Shown piece after piece: positions 1-10,206 of a stretch of DNA of 64,000 nucleotides. This DNA comes from Acanthococcus lagerstroemiae. Taxonomy: Eukaryota; Arthropoda; Insecta; Hemiptera; Eriococcidae. Location of the stretch: positions 48,816,122 to 48,880,121 of the forward strand of contig CM063108.1 in assembly GCA_031841125.1 (NCBI GenBank), written 5' to 3'. How positions within the stretch are numbered: position 1 is the first letter of the stretch; every line of letters begins with the position of its first letter. The translations under genes and the position numbers were made by a program. The notes below the pieces were generated by a model. It did not search any database, was not told where the DNA came from, and saw only the letters and a program-made list of their open reading frames with translations.

Positions 1-1554
1 GCACGAAAGAATCTTCAGCATTATTCTGATATTTTTCAGCCCCACGAGCCATGCTTCTCCTCACCTTCCGCTTCAGATCCGTTATTTGTGCTCATGTCTT
101 CGTCTTATCTAAGCTGTAAAACTATGAATCACTGGCCTACTCATTGAAAAAGGAAATTATTAAGACATTGTTTTCAGGAGGATGGTTTATCCTCCTGTCT
201 CTCCAAAAATCTTTCTTCAGTTGGCAAAATTAATTCTCTCAGTCGTTCAGTTATAAATGCAATGGGGGTTCAAAAAAAAAAAAAGGAACGTGAAGAAGAG
301 GAAAAATAGAAGAAGAAAGAGAGAAAGAAAGAAAGAAATTTTTGTAATGCTACACTTCTCTCTTCACTTTTATTACATTAAGGAAGTCCGTGAAACGTTT
401 CAAAGAGTGGGCAGAACATTTTGTTCATTGTTTTTCAGTTTCCCTTGTGGTATTCGAGCACCTTCGAACGTCGGCACCCTAAAACGAACATAAACCAAAG
501 ACTGACGAGTCTCGACTAGCTCTTGCTGCAATTGAGAACTCAGGGCAGGGTTAGAGCGCTGAGCCTGGAATGAGCGATTTGTCGTTGGAGCGTGATTCTC
601 CGTCCGTTGAATACCTGGAAAAAAGAGACAGGCACCACCGAGTACTAAGAAAATACGAAGTTCAGTTTCGACTTGCTTATAATTGCTCAGGGATCGATTT
701 CCTGAGCAAAGGTACAGAATATTCCTTAGATCAATCAGTCGGTAGGAACAAAACTTCAGTATCTCGCAGAATCACTCTTGGGTTGATCCGGTGCTGTCAG
801 TTCCTATAACCACCTCGCCACGTCACTGTATTGAAAGTGCAGACAAGGGCCCACGAACTACCGAGCAAGAACCGTAAAAAAGAAATACCCAATATTTTCG
901 ATTGTACGTTGATGATACGACTTTCCGAAAGAGCTGAACGCACTAGATAGATACATAGTTAACTCCCGCACTAGATATTGACTTTGCAGCTCTCGAAGGC
1001 CGCCATGTGTTCAGTTTTTGAGACATAGCTTAAATCGAAAAATCCAGCAAAAATAAGCGCGAGTCCGCACTCAAGGCACGGCCCAAGCCAATTAACTCCA
1101 CAGGTGAAGCAAAGTGGCGCTCGTCCTCACCATTTCCCTCCTCCCGCGTACTTAGGAAAATGCATCGGGAAAGTCAGAAAAACAAGGGAAAAATTTCTAC
1201 ATCATCAAATACACGGAGATATAAGATGACGTGAAAAAGTACTTAAAGGGTAGGAACGTTAGGGGACTTCTCATGGGAATTGAATTGATAAATTAGGAAA
1301 AACATACGGAGTGAAGTGGAAACGATGAGGACGAGTAGTCCCAACCCCTAGAAGATTTTTCGGGGAGTCACTATACCACCCCCTAAACTTATTCCCTAAA
1401 TCCGCCCCTGTAAACGGCAGTATATTCCAGTACCTGGAGATTTTTTTTCTTTCTGTTTGTCAAGCATCAGACATTTCCGCATCCTCAGTGGAAAAAGTTA
1501 GTCGAACTTCTAAGAGTTTTTTCTTTTTTTGCTCATCTGTCTGTGAGTTTTCTA
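1..1554. other. intergenic, no gene recognised
   Basis: I see no convincing coding frame here. A purine-rich, A-dominated tract lies at about 268-340. The open frames are short and show no family motif. Confidence 0.5.
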
Positions 1555-1699
1555 AAGTCCAGTTGCTAAAATTGTCAATTTGAACTGAAAAACTTGAGTT
1601 TGCGTTCCAGCCAGTCTCTTTGGTCTATCATTGTTGCTTCCTACTATGTTACAGGGTCTATTGTGATCTCCTGCGTTCTGTCTTTCCCCCACCATTTTT

Positions 1700-2080
1700 G
1701 TTTGCCCTAGCTCTGCCACGACTATATATGTAAGATTCCTCTCTTCTCTCGTCATCTTCACGTCTGTGCAAGCTCCTACATTTATCCGCTCTGTCATTCC
1801 TCTTCCCATCTAATCCAGCTTTTCCTAGTTGATTGTACCGTTTGTAACATTTGTATTGTAATTCAGTTATGATTGCACCGTCGCACTTAACCGTGTTTTC
1901 TTATGTAAACGACTTCGTTTTTGAATTCGTTGGTAATAAACGCATTCCTTCGAAGTCTTGTTTCTTTTTCTCCTTCGCGAGTGGTCCTTGGATCTTATAA
2001 ATTCAAAAACTCTTGTCGTTTTTCGCTTTTACGCGCTCCTTTTTGTCGATTTCGCTTTCACGCGCCTGTTTAAATTTTCG
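1700..2080 (+). promoter_or_regulatory. probable 5' LTR remnant / leader of the Gypsy element
   Basis: A TATA-like ACTATATATG lies near 1720 and an AATAAA at about 1936-1941, the spacing expected for the U3-R-U5 layout of an LTR. A TGG trinucleotide at 1982, in the stretch TGGTCCTTGG, could be the start of a tRNA primer-binding site, but I could not match it to a tRNA. Without a second LTR copy the limits cannot be fixed. Confidence 0.3.
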
Positions 2081-2082
2081 TC

Positions 2083-3207
2083 ATGCCTTCCATGAAAGTT
2101 AAGTTCACTTTCTGCGCTGAGCCTTCGCTCACTGATCCCCGTACCACGGTTTGCAATGTAATCTCAATCCAACCTCTGGACGACGACTCAGTTTATGGTT
2201 TCCCGCCGGAGCTCAGAAGTTTGGATCAGCACAATTTGTTATTAGCTTTACCAATAGCTAAAATGGCAAAAAAGGACTTGTTGCCGCTATGGACGAGAAG
2301 GTCGTTCAAAACAACTCTTTCCGATAAGTTGTACGACGCCTACTTTGATTCTGATGGTAACCCAGTCTTCAATGGTAAACTCCTGTCTGAATCTGATGAT
2401 GATGTTGCCGTCACGCCCCAATCACATACCAATGCGCCACCACCTGTGAAATCTCTTGCTTCGATTGTTAAGGACGCGGTCATTCCAAAGTTCGGTTCGA
2501 AGTTACACTTGTTAAATGCGGATGCATGGATAGATATGTTCGAATCGGAATGCCGCCGTTTATTGATAGAAGAAGATCACTTCTGGGAAGCAATCCGACT
2601 TTTTCTTGAGGAGAGTGCCGAGAAGTGGTATGCCATGACTCGACTCTCTTCAAAATCAACGTCATGGACCTTTTGGCGAGAATCTTTCTTGGAGAATTTT
2701 GGAACCAGGGGTCTTGCAGCCGCCCCCACCGCCTTCTATTTCAAGTACATCTCTGGTTCGCTCTCTGACTATGCACAGACAAAATTGAACTTACTTGCTT
2801 CGTTCAACCCGAAAATGCACGAGCTGGATAGGATTGTGCATTTAGCACTTGGGCTTCCTCGTAACTTGCAAGACCGTATCAATTTGGCCGAAACAACGAC
2901 ACTAGGCAAAATGCTTGCTACAATCAACTCATTTGACTCAATTCGTCCTCCAAACACTACTCCATCCTACAACACTTCATCAGGCACTCCACCTTCGAAT
3001 TCTGCTTCGTGCTCGAAGACACCATGCCCATACTGCAAACGCAAGGGTTATGATAGGTACCATCTCGAAAAGGATTGTCTCACCAAGGTACGCGACGCAA
3101 AATATCGTACATCTAATACTAGTAATGTAAACACATCAAAGGCTATTCACTCGTTCAATTTCCAGGAACTCCAGCAGGAAATTCAGGACGTTCAAAAAAA
3201 CGAGTAA
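2083..3207 (+). CDS. Gypsy Gag-like capsid/nucleocapsid protein
   Basis: 374 residues, starting at the ATG at 2083. The protein is the structural polyprotein that would package element RNA in cytoplasmic particles. The central part (about residues 130-290) has the helical, tryptophan-containing character of retrotransposon capsids, with AEKWYAMTRL and WTFWRESFLENFG-like segments. Near the C terminus is one variant zinc knuckle, Cys315-x2-Cys-x8-His-x4-Cys332. Canonical knuckles have four residues before His; here the position expected for that His is Tyr, and a later His is available. The final codons run over an A-rich slippery heptamer just before the TAA at 3205-3207, so full-length Gag is the product of non-shifting ribosomes. 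The protein is 374 residues, within the range common for Gypsy Gags. No internal stops. Confidence 0.8.
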   Translation: MPSMKVKFTFCAEPSLTDPRTTVCNVISIQPLDDDSVYGFPPELRSLDQHNLLLALPIAKMAKKDLLPLWTRRSFKTTLSDKLYDAYFDSDGNPVFNGKLLSESDDDVAVTPQSHTNAPPPVKSLASIVKDAVIPKFGSKLHLLNADAWIDMFESECRRLLIEEDHFWEAIRLFLEESAEKWYAMTRLSSKSTSWTFWRESFLENFGTRGLAAAPTAFYFKYISGSLSDYAQTKLNLLASFNPKMHELDRIVHLALGLPRNLQDRINLAETTTLGKMLATINSFDSIRPPNTTPSYNTSSGTPPSNSASCSKTPCPYCKRKGYDRYHLEKDCLTKVRDAKYRTSNTSNVNTSKAIHSFNFQELQQEIQDVQKNE

Positions 3208-3266
3208 AGCCCGCGTTCATGACTGTTAATGTTGAATACAATGGCATTGTTGGAAAGGGGCTTTAT
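3195..3266 (+). promoter_or_regulatory. -1 programmed ribosomal frameshift signal between gag and pol
   Basis: The heptamer AAAAAAC at 3195-3201 sits in the required phase for a simultaneous slip: zero-frame codons are AAA AAC and the -1 codons are AAA AAA. The -1 frame is open from there into the pol ATG at 3219. Gag terminates at TAA 3205-3207, just after the slip site. Downstream, TAAAGCCC (3205-3212) can pair perfectly with GGGCTTTA (3258-3265), plus a G-U pair (3204/3266), giving a 9-bp stem that begins 2-3 nt after the heptamer with a 45-nt loop. The heptamer and phase are direct observations; function is inferred from the known A-AAA-AAC class of signals. Confidence 0.75.
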
Positions 3267-6236
3267 GACCCCGGCGCAAATGCGTCTACCATTTCGCTTA
3301 ACGCGTTAAAAAAAATAAAAAATTACAATTTTGTTCCAATCAAGTCAACATATAACACCACGAGCGGACCGGGCTTTATCTCAGGTATTACGATGCTTGA
3401 CATCAAAATTCTCAATATTACTAAAAGAGTACTGCTGTATGTCCTGGACTCAAACTCTTTTCATTTTGATTTTATTATTGCCCTCGATTTGATTCCTATT
3501 TTCCGTTTAGCTCTCGATCACGAGCTCGTTTTGTCACAAGTACAGGTTATTTCTTCCACAATTTCAATTAACAGCAATGTTATCTGGAACGATTATTTAT
3601 CGCATGAATTGTTTACGAATAAGGTAGATCACCTTGTAGGTTACGAAAAAGATAGCATTTGTTCGCTAATCTTTAAGAATTTTCATGTTTTTGCAAAGCA
3701 CTCATTTGATGTAGGCAATGTTACCAGATATGATTGTTCGATAAACCTTGCTAAAGATACTTATGTAGCTAAGAAACCCTATCGCTGCACCTTTGAAGAC
3801 CAAGATGAAATAGAACGACAGTGCCGTGAACTGTTGAAATACGGCATGATTTCCGAATCTAAGTCTCCGTTTGCATCTCCCGTCACAATGCAATTTAAAA
3901 AAGACGGTTTGACTGGTACCAAAACAAAAACTCGCATGTGTGTTGATTATCGCGAATTGAATAAATTGATTATTCCGGAAAGTCAACCTTTCCAATTAAT
4001 CGATGAAATTCTCATCAAAACGCAAGGTTGCTCATGGTTTTCTACGTTGGATATTAACATGGCATTTTGGTCCATCCCCATCAGAAAGGAGGATAGACAC
4101 AAATCGGCCTTTATTACCCAACACGGTCACTATGAGTGGCGATCTATGGCTTTCGGACTCAAAACAGCTCCAGCCGCCTTTCAAAGGATTTTGTCCAGCA
4201 TTATTAAACGTTACAACCTATCTGATTTTGCTGTCAACTATCTTGACAACATATTAGTTTTTTCACGTAATTTTAACGAGCATATCTCGCACATCCAACA
4301 AGTGATTACCGCCGTTTTTGAGGAAGGCTTTCGCCTCAATTTTAAAATGTGCAATTTCGCCGCCTCCTCGATCCAATATCTGGGGCACATCCTGGGGCCC
4401 AACACCGTCAAACCTCTCCAAGATAATTTAGTGGCCATTAAGAATTTTCCCACCCCCTCCTCCAGGAAAAACATTTGTCAGTTCCTTGGTAAAGTGAATT
4501 TTTACCGAAAATTCATTCCTGACTCTGTATCCATCCTTGAACCATTCCATAATCTATTACGTAAAAACACTCCGTTCTCCTGGTCTTCCGAGTGTCAACA
4601 AAGCTTCAACAAGATAAAGGACCTTTTAACTTCTGTTCCTGTTCTGGCAATTTTTGATAGAACTAGGCCAATATTTATATACACCGACGCAAGTGGGGTA
4701 GGTATTGGCGCTGTTCTAAAACAGACGCAGTCAGACGGTTCGCAAAAACCGGTTGCCTACTTCTCAAAAAAATTGTCGGAAGTGCAAAGGAAGAAAAAGG
4801 CAATCTATATTGAAAGCATTGCTGTTCGTGAAGCAATCCGATATTGGCGTTTTTGGCTGATCGGGCGCCATTTCACTGTTATCACCGATCACAAACCTCT
4901 TGAAAATCTTAATTTGAAAGCTCGAACTGATGAGGAGCTTGGTGACCTTGCCAATGAACTCCTTCAGTTCGACTTCAAAATCCTATACCGTCCTGGATCA
5001 TCCAATCACGAGGCCCATTGTCTTTCCCGAAATCCAGTCCTAAATCCTCAGTCTGATAGTATTCCGAACGAACCAATTTTACCTACTTTAAATTTCTTAT
5101 CCCTCGGCGAAATAAAGCACCTTCAACGTAACGTAGTGAAATCAAGTTCAGACACGACCAAACAGGGTGTTATTTTTCGTACCATTAACGGTACTCGTCG
5201 TATTATTTTGGATTCACAAGCCGGTATAAGCTTGATTCGCACCGTTCATGCAAAATATGGCCACATTGGGTTGAAGCATGTTACCGCAATTGTTACTAAG
5301 CACTTTACATTTCCGAAAATGTACAAGCTAATTCGTGAATTTTGTAATTCTTGTGATACCTGTATTAAGAACAAGTCTCGCCGTAACCAACGCAGCGCCC
5401 GTATGGGTTTCCTCGGTCCTGCCACTGCACCTTTTGAAGTGATGTCGCTTGACACTATAGGTGGTTTCGGCACCGGTCATTCCCCACTTCGTTACCTGCA
5501 TTTGCTCGTCGACCACTTTACGCGGTATGCGTACATTTTGTGCTCTAATGGCCAGTCAGCAAAGATCATGTCCAAGCTGGTCAATTCTGTGCAGAGAGAG
5601 CACCAAATTGGCATTCTTCTCACAGATCAATACGGTGGCCTTTCCTCCGATGAATTTGTTTCGTATTGTTCTTGTTCGGGTATTCGCCATGTATTCACGG
5701 CTGTCGACAGCGCTTTCTCTAACGGGTTGAATGAACGCCTCAACCAAACGCTAGTTAACCGCATCCGCTGTGTAAAACATGATGAATCAACCCCCACCCC
5801 TAAACGTTGGTCAACAATTGCTCATGAATGCATTCGGCAATATAATGACTCCCCCCACAGCGTAACTCGCTTCGCCCCATCCTATTTGCTATCCGGCGTT
5901 CCTGTATCTATAATTCCTGACTCCTTGTCCCCCCCTGCTAATATCGACCGAGACAGGAAATTAGCTTATGAAAATACGATGAAATATCATCTCTATAATA
6001 AACGTTTATATGATAAGAACAAATGTGATATCAATTTTACTGTTGGAGACCTTGTTTACATCGACAACGGAAACAAACTTAATCGTAATAAATTAGATAA
6101 CTTACGTATAGGACCATATTGTATTACCAAGCAGATCTCAAAAAATGTATTTGAAGTCACCATAAATAACGGTCCATCAGGAAAACGTTTGTATCACGCA
6201 AGTAAATTGTTAATTTCTCCAGCCAGCTCTCCCTAA
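3219..6236 (+). CDS. Gypsy Pol polyprotein (protease-RT-RNase H-integrase)
   Basis: 1005 residues from the ATG at 3219, probably made as a Gag-Pol fusion by -1 frameshifting. Domains in order: aspartic protease with active-site DPGA at residues 17-20 (the usual form is D-S/T-G-A); reverse transcriptase at about 190-370, with CVDYRELN and LDINMAFW; RNase H with catalytic-type Asp490 in YTDAS; integrase zinc domain beginning at His677 with the HHCC pattern; integrase core D745, D803, E839, with exactly 35 residues between D803 and E839 (DD35E). A short basic C-terminal part ends in the stop at 6234-6236. Anomaly: the RT catalytic box at 341-344 reads YLDN, encoded by TAT CTT GAC AAC (4239-4250); the second Asp of YxDD is normally essential, so this copy is probably RT-defective. 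The frame is otherwise uninterrupted. Family assignment is secure, the lineage within Gypsy is not. Confidence 0.9.
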   Translation: MTVNVEYNGIVGKGLYDPGANASTISLNALKKIKNYNFVPIKSTYNTTSGPGFISGITMLDIKILNITKRVLLYVLDSNSFHFDFIIALDLIPIFRLALDHELVLSQVQVISSTISINSNVIWNDYLSHELFTNKVDHLVGYEKDSICSLIFKNFHVFAKHSFDVGNVTRYDCSINLAKDTYVAKKPYRCTFEDQDEIERQCRELLKYGMISESKSPFASPVTMQFKKDGLTGTKTKTRMCVDYRELNKLIIPESQPFQLIDEILIKTQGCSWFSTLDINMAFWSIPIRKEDRHKSAFITQHGHYEWRSMAFGLKTAPAAFQRILSSIIKRYNLSDFAVNYLDNILVFSRNFNEHISHIQQVITAVFEEGFRLNFKMCNFAASSIQYLGHILGPNTVKPLQDNLVAIKNFPTPSSRKNICQFLGKVNFYRKFIPDSVSILEPFHNLLRKNTPFSWSSECQQSFNKIKDLLTSVPVLAIFDRTRPIFIYTDASGVGIGAVLKQTQSDGSQKPVAYFSKKLSEVQRKKKAIYIESIAVREAIRYWRFWLIGRHFTVITDHKPLENLNLKARTDEELGDLANELLQFDFKILYRPGSSNHEAHCLSRNPVLNPQSDSIPNEPILPTLNFLSLGEIKHLQRNVVKSSSDTTKQGVIFRTINGTRRIILDSQAGISLIRTVHAKYGHIGLKHVTAIVTKHFTFPKMYKLIREFCNSCDTCIKNKSRRNQRSARMGFLGPATAPFEVMSLDTIGGFGTGHSPLRYLHLLVDHFTRYAYILCSNGQSAKIMSKLVNSVQREHQIGILLTDQYGGLSSDEFVSYCSCSGIRHVFTAVDSAFSNGLNERLNQTLVNRIRCVKHDESTPTPKRWSTIAHECIRQYNDSPHSVTRFAPSYLLSGVPVSIIPDSLSPPANIDRDRKLAYENTMKYHLYNKRLYDKNKCDINFTVGDLVYIDNGNKLNRNKLDNLRIGPYCITKQISKNVFEVTINNGPSGKRLYHASKLLISPASSP

Positions 6237-6851
6237 TTGCCGTTCTCCTCTTCGCTCCTAAATGGGATCTTATATATATGCACGTTGAAAAGTCATGGAG
6301 TTTTAATCAAGTTTGGGAAGGTGAAAAGAGTCATGAAAAAGTCGGGAATACTTGTGGTATTGACGAGTTTTCAGTGTCTGAAAAAAGCTGAAGAAGAATT
6401 CCAAAGCAGCTAAATCTGGAAATGTTTTAGAGAATCATAAACAAGTATGAAAGTGTCTTAAAGATTATTAATCGAGTCTCGAAGGCAGTAACTGGTAGTA
6501 TAGAGTAAATAGAAGTTCTCGTAGGGTGGAGGTATGTGAAAATTTTGCAGGTAGGATAGAAGCGAATTTACGAAAATTCGCCCAAATATTTATTTGATAA
6601 GTAAAAATGAAATTGATTATTTAAAAAAAATGCCTTTGATCTATTAAAATTACCCCAAACTTTGCCCTAATTTCTACTCGAAACGCAAACAAATCTTAAT
6701 TACTTTCCATTTAGCTCGGGGATTGGTCCAACGTCATTTGCAGCTGCCCGAGTGGCAGGTTTGTCCCTGAGTTTCTTCTTATCCCGTGTAGTTGAAGCTT
6801 TTTGCTAGAATTGCTCACTGCAGCATTTGCGCCATCTGGGCTACTGTCTTG
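6237..6851. other. no gene; expected site of the missing 3' LTR
   Basis: Immediately after the pol stop there is no purine tract followed by a copy of the leader. A stretch with repeated GAAAAGTCATGGA/AAAAAGTCGGGAA motifs (about 6285-6350) resembles a dispersed motif that also appears near 25460-25510. Confidence 0.4.
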
Positions 6852-7090
6852 CTAGGTTCGCTTGGAAGTTCCTCCTGACCCTTCTGTTTTCTCGGCTGGA
6901 CCTGGTATGGCTTGTGGTCGAAACTCATCCAAATCGTTACTTTCTCTTATTTTCTTTGCCACTGCCTTTTCTTCTCTGCGGACGAACAAATCCCCATTGC
7001 GAGTCCAGACGAACTTGACCCGATTTTCTGCTCTCAGTTGTTTAACTTCTCTCAACAGTGCCTTAGTTGATGCGATCCCGGTGACTGAAT
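6852..7090 (-). pseudogene. fragment of a LINE ORF1 / Baculo_FP-like protein
   Basis: On the minus strand an open stretch reads ...LLREVKQLRAENRVKFVW, then TRNGDLFVRREE, then KIRESNDLDEF. A basic coiled-coil-like run followed by a K-F/Y-V-W-x-x-x-G-x-I/L-F-V-R-R/K core is what I associate with the FP-like C-terminal domain of ORF1 proteins in arthropod non-LTR elements. It is short, has no neighbouring reverse transcriptase and degenerates at its C-terminal side, so I take it as a relic. The family call rests on motif memory only. Confidence 0.35.
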
Positions 7091-8796
7091 AAAATTATTT
7101 CCTGGAGCCGGAGCCAATATCCGGCTGTCCACTTTAGGCTCTAACTTTGGCTCCGGTCCTTCGACATGTCCCTCCCCTCTTTCCCTTCACCTCCTTCCAC
7201 CCCTCTCTTCCCTTAAAAATAACCTGAGCTGGAGTAAAATCATACGTTTGGCTGAGCAGGAGCAGGAGCCTTCAAGAATTTTTTGCCGGAGCTGGAACCG
7301 AGGGCGCCCGAAATCGTATTTACTCTTGCGTCGCTTTGAATTTGCAGTTTAACTAAACTACGGATTGATGTTGACTGAGCCAAATTCAGAAATTCCCAGT
7401 GAATTCAAAAAGTGTAGATGTTTTTTTTTTTCTCGGTGGTACTTGTAACACTTCTTTTCTACGAGAGTAGAAAATAAAAATGTGGATGTCCATGAGAAAA
7501 GGGACATAGTTGTCGGTATGGAGTTAAGCACAGTACAATAAACTAGACAGAATTACATGTACCTTTCCAAAAAGCCCTTGTCGAGTCTGCTAGGTGAAAA
7601 ACTCGACGGAGAAGGGGAATTCAAATGCTGAGTACTCAAAAAGCTCATTTTACGGAAATCAGGTTTATAATTTTCCAACGTGAAAATGCAAATTTTGGGA
7701 ATAATGAAGAGCTGAAATGAAACGGGAGTAGTTGGAATGGATCCGGCACCATAAAAAACGGACAACTGCATTGAAATTAATCATCTTGATATCTCAGAAC
7801 CCATGTGAAAATGTATAGAACAAAATCGACATCTATGCACCTTTTATACGAAAAGTTCAGTTTATTTACGTATATGAAAGTATAAAAACATCGGGAATGA
7901 ATACTAATAAACAAAATGAATCTAGTTAATGAACAAAATGAACGAAACGAAACTCACGACTTGCGCATTCCTTGAGGGACTGCCTATAAATTATAAATGG
8001 ATTGCTGACTCTGAAATTTCAGTACCATAAAATGTTATGACATCCTTTGTACCATATTAGGCTTGTGATTCTAGAATTTTAGCGCCAAAAAATTATTCCA
8101 AGTATCCAATTCTCATATTTATATATACCTAAATATCATTTCTAAATTCTGATCAACTTTTTTTTACTTTCCAGCATTTAAAGAGAGTACAAAATAACCT
8201 AATCTTCTAACTCCCTTCAGAAAAAAATTCAGCTCTGTCTTTAGCATTATTTGAAAGAAAATCTAGATCTCTTTGGTATCCACGAGGAAGTACACAAGTT
8301 GTCCTATTAGAATCAGTCATAATCTCAAAATCGATTTTTAACTCATTTTTACGAAATTGGCTGTAGCGCCAAAACTGCGATCGACAACTACCTATATCCT
8401 TTTTCTCGCGGACGTCCACAGATTTTGTTGGCTGCTGTTATTTAACCTACAACAATACATCGTTTTCAAGAGGACCAGGGGTGTAGCGAGGTGAAGGTCT
8501 GTGAGGGGGTTTGACATCCCTCACAAATCTACGGAGACAGCTACCGGAGCGCAAATTTTCTTGAGCATGTTAGTAGGAGAGGGGCTGGGGCATTTGCCTT
8601 TTGAAATTCTCCAGAGAGTTTACCATAAAAAGTAACGTTTTAATTCTGGAAAAAGATCCTCTCATGTTAGGCGGTGTTTATGCTGAACAATAGTCTCTAT
8701 TTCCCGGCAATCGCCCAGAGTCTCGATTACACCTAAATGCGTTTCTCCTCACAGCAAACGCTGGATTGAAATATTAAAATATTTTGAGTGCATATC
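7091..8796. other. intergenic, no gene recognised
   Basis: Repeated GGAGCCGGAGCC-type motifs occur at about 7100-7300. The rest is AT-rich with no domain-bearing frame and no clear inverted repeat. Confidence 0.4.
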
Positions 8797-9394
8797 AGAG
8801 CCCTGCTCGGATACTCGCTCGTGATTCCAACTCGTTCGTATGAGTTACAGGCGAACGAACTACTCACCAAAGTTAACTGGTGGCGAGCGGGTAGATCAGA
8901 AACGAAATAATCTACTCGCTCGGTGAGTCAACAGATAAGACAGTATCTGCTCAGACGAGTACTCGCTCGAATGAGTCAGTCGATATGAGATCATACTCAG
9001 AGTGGGTCTCTTTTCTAATTTTACTCTCAACCCGAGCCCTGGAATCCGCCCCTTTCGAGCATAACCTCAGAGACGTCGGGGAGGCTGTTAAGGCTGTCTT
9101 AGCCCTCTTCTCTGCTTGCCGAAAAACCAGTCTAGGTTGGTCAAAAATGTAGCGAGTTGCTACGTGGGCTCGAACCCGGGACCTCCGGATTCCGAGACCA
9201 GCGCGCTATCCACTCGGCCAATTAGACCCCTATACTCAAAGTGGGTATGACCTTATCTGTTGACTCGAACGGGCGAGTAATCGTTTCGTTTCTGATCTAC
9301 CCGCTCGCCACGAGTCAACTTTGGCGAGTAGCTTGTTTACCTATGACTCATATGTACGAGTTGGTGTCACGAGCGAGTATCCGTGCAGAGCTCT
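8797..9394. mobile_element. foldback (palindromic) element carrying a SINE insertion
   Basis: Positions 8797-8939 and 9252-9394 are inverted copies of each other, about 140 bp long and roughly 85 percent identical by eye (for example GATACTCGCTCGTGA on the left and its complement on the right). Both arms contain repeated ACTCG/CGAGT motifs. The spacer is mostly a SINE. Removing the SINE leaves a spacer of about 90 bp, so the original was a near-perfect hairpin element of about 370 bp. Confidence 0.75.
9008..9231 (-). mobile_element. tRNA-derived SINE
   Basis: On the minus strand the 5' part carries an A box (TGGCCGAGTGG) and a B box (GGTTCGAGCCC) with tRNA-like spacing, preceded by GGGGTCTAAT at the 5' end. 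The acceptor halves do not pair, the T stem has mismatches and the anticodon stem has a T-T mismatch, so this is not a functional tRNA; a non-tRNA body follows. The 3' end is A-rich on the minus strand. Flanking 15-bp direct repeats (8993-9007 and 9232-9246, one mismatch) are target-site duplications. Transcription would be by RNA polymerase III; mobilisation would need a LINE partner. Confidence 0.75.
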
Positions 9395-10170
9395 CGTGCA
9401 TATCTAGACAAAATATAGAGTTATCCACCCTAGAATATTTTCTGTACCCTCCTCTTCCCCGAACCTTTGCATCGCTTTCTTTAGCATGCCAAAATCGAAG
9501 GCCTGCTTGGCTTGAAGAATGGACACCAGAAGTTGGTCGACTAAACAGGCTACAGCTCTACTGTCGGTGTCTGCATGCGGACAAGTCGTGCACGCGGTGG
9601 CCGATCTCGATGTCCAGCACGTTCTCGGGCAGGCAGCAGCAGCCTTTTTAAAATCATACATACAGGCAGCCTTGAGGATACACCGAAACGGGTATTATGC
9701 AAATCCGCAGCCAGTAAAGTCAACGTGAATTTACAGCGCAGATTTAGATATTTCGTTTCCATAAAGTATCCGTTCAAGCCAAGCTAGACATATGCTCGGA
9801 CTTTGTATTGTTTTCCAAACGACGTCTCTCGGGAGGAGAGATATACATAATATAGAAAATAAAACACCGCGCTGTACCGGCTTCGCCTACAGGTACAGGC
9901 CGCGGAGCGAGCCGACGAGGAGTCGTTCGGCGTACGTGTAAGAAAAAGTGCCTATACCTTCCTTACCTACGTGTATTATAAGTACCTGCGATATATACTT
10001 CCAACAATGGGTTACTAAATCGAACCGAATTTACCGAACACGAAAACGTCGTATCGTGTTTCCGCGCGCTGCAATTATACTTTCAAACCGAGCAGAAAAA
10101 CAGAATTTTAATTATATCGAAGCAGCGACAGCGGCAGCAGCAGCACAGTGAAGAGCTAAAGGACTGTATG

Positions 10171-10206
10171 CAGAGAGTGAGTGAGAGAGAGCGAGAGAGA
10201 GAGAAA
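10171..10206 (+). repeat. GA-rich microsatellite
   Basis: A run of GAGAGTGAGTGAGAGAG type sequence, preceded at 10126-10146 by a short GCAGCAGC-type run. Confidence 0.8.

Larger units (their letters stand above)
1555..6240 (+). mobile_element. Ty3/Gypsy LTR retrotransposon, 3' LTR not found
   Basis: Visible order is LTR-like leader, gag (2083-3207), pol (3219-6236) with protease, reverse transcriptase, RNase H and integrase. That order, with integrase after RNase H, is the Ty3/Gypsy arrangement. No env-like frame follows pol. I compared the leader (1555-2080) by eye with the sequence after the pol stop and found no repeat, so the 3' LTR is deleted, truncated or too diverged, and the outer boundaries are approximate. 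Both long frames are uninterrupted, which suggests a fairly recent insertion, but the catalytic change in RT and the missing LTR argue that this copy is no longer autonomous. Confidence 0.85.

Noticed and set aside
1555..6240. Endogenous retrovirus with envelope gene
   Set aside because: No third long frame follows pol, so there is no evidence for an envelope; it is an LTR retrotransposon.
9144..9231. Functional tRNA gene on the minus strand
   Set aside because: Acceptor halves do not pair, T stem and anticodon stem have mismatches, and duplications bound a longer element; it is a SINE head.
9578..9650. Minus-strand stretch reading PENVLDIEIGHRVHDL with GC-rich third positions
   Set aside because: Protein-like but only about 24 codons to the stop, with no convincing splice acceptor upstream; cannot be supported as an exon.
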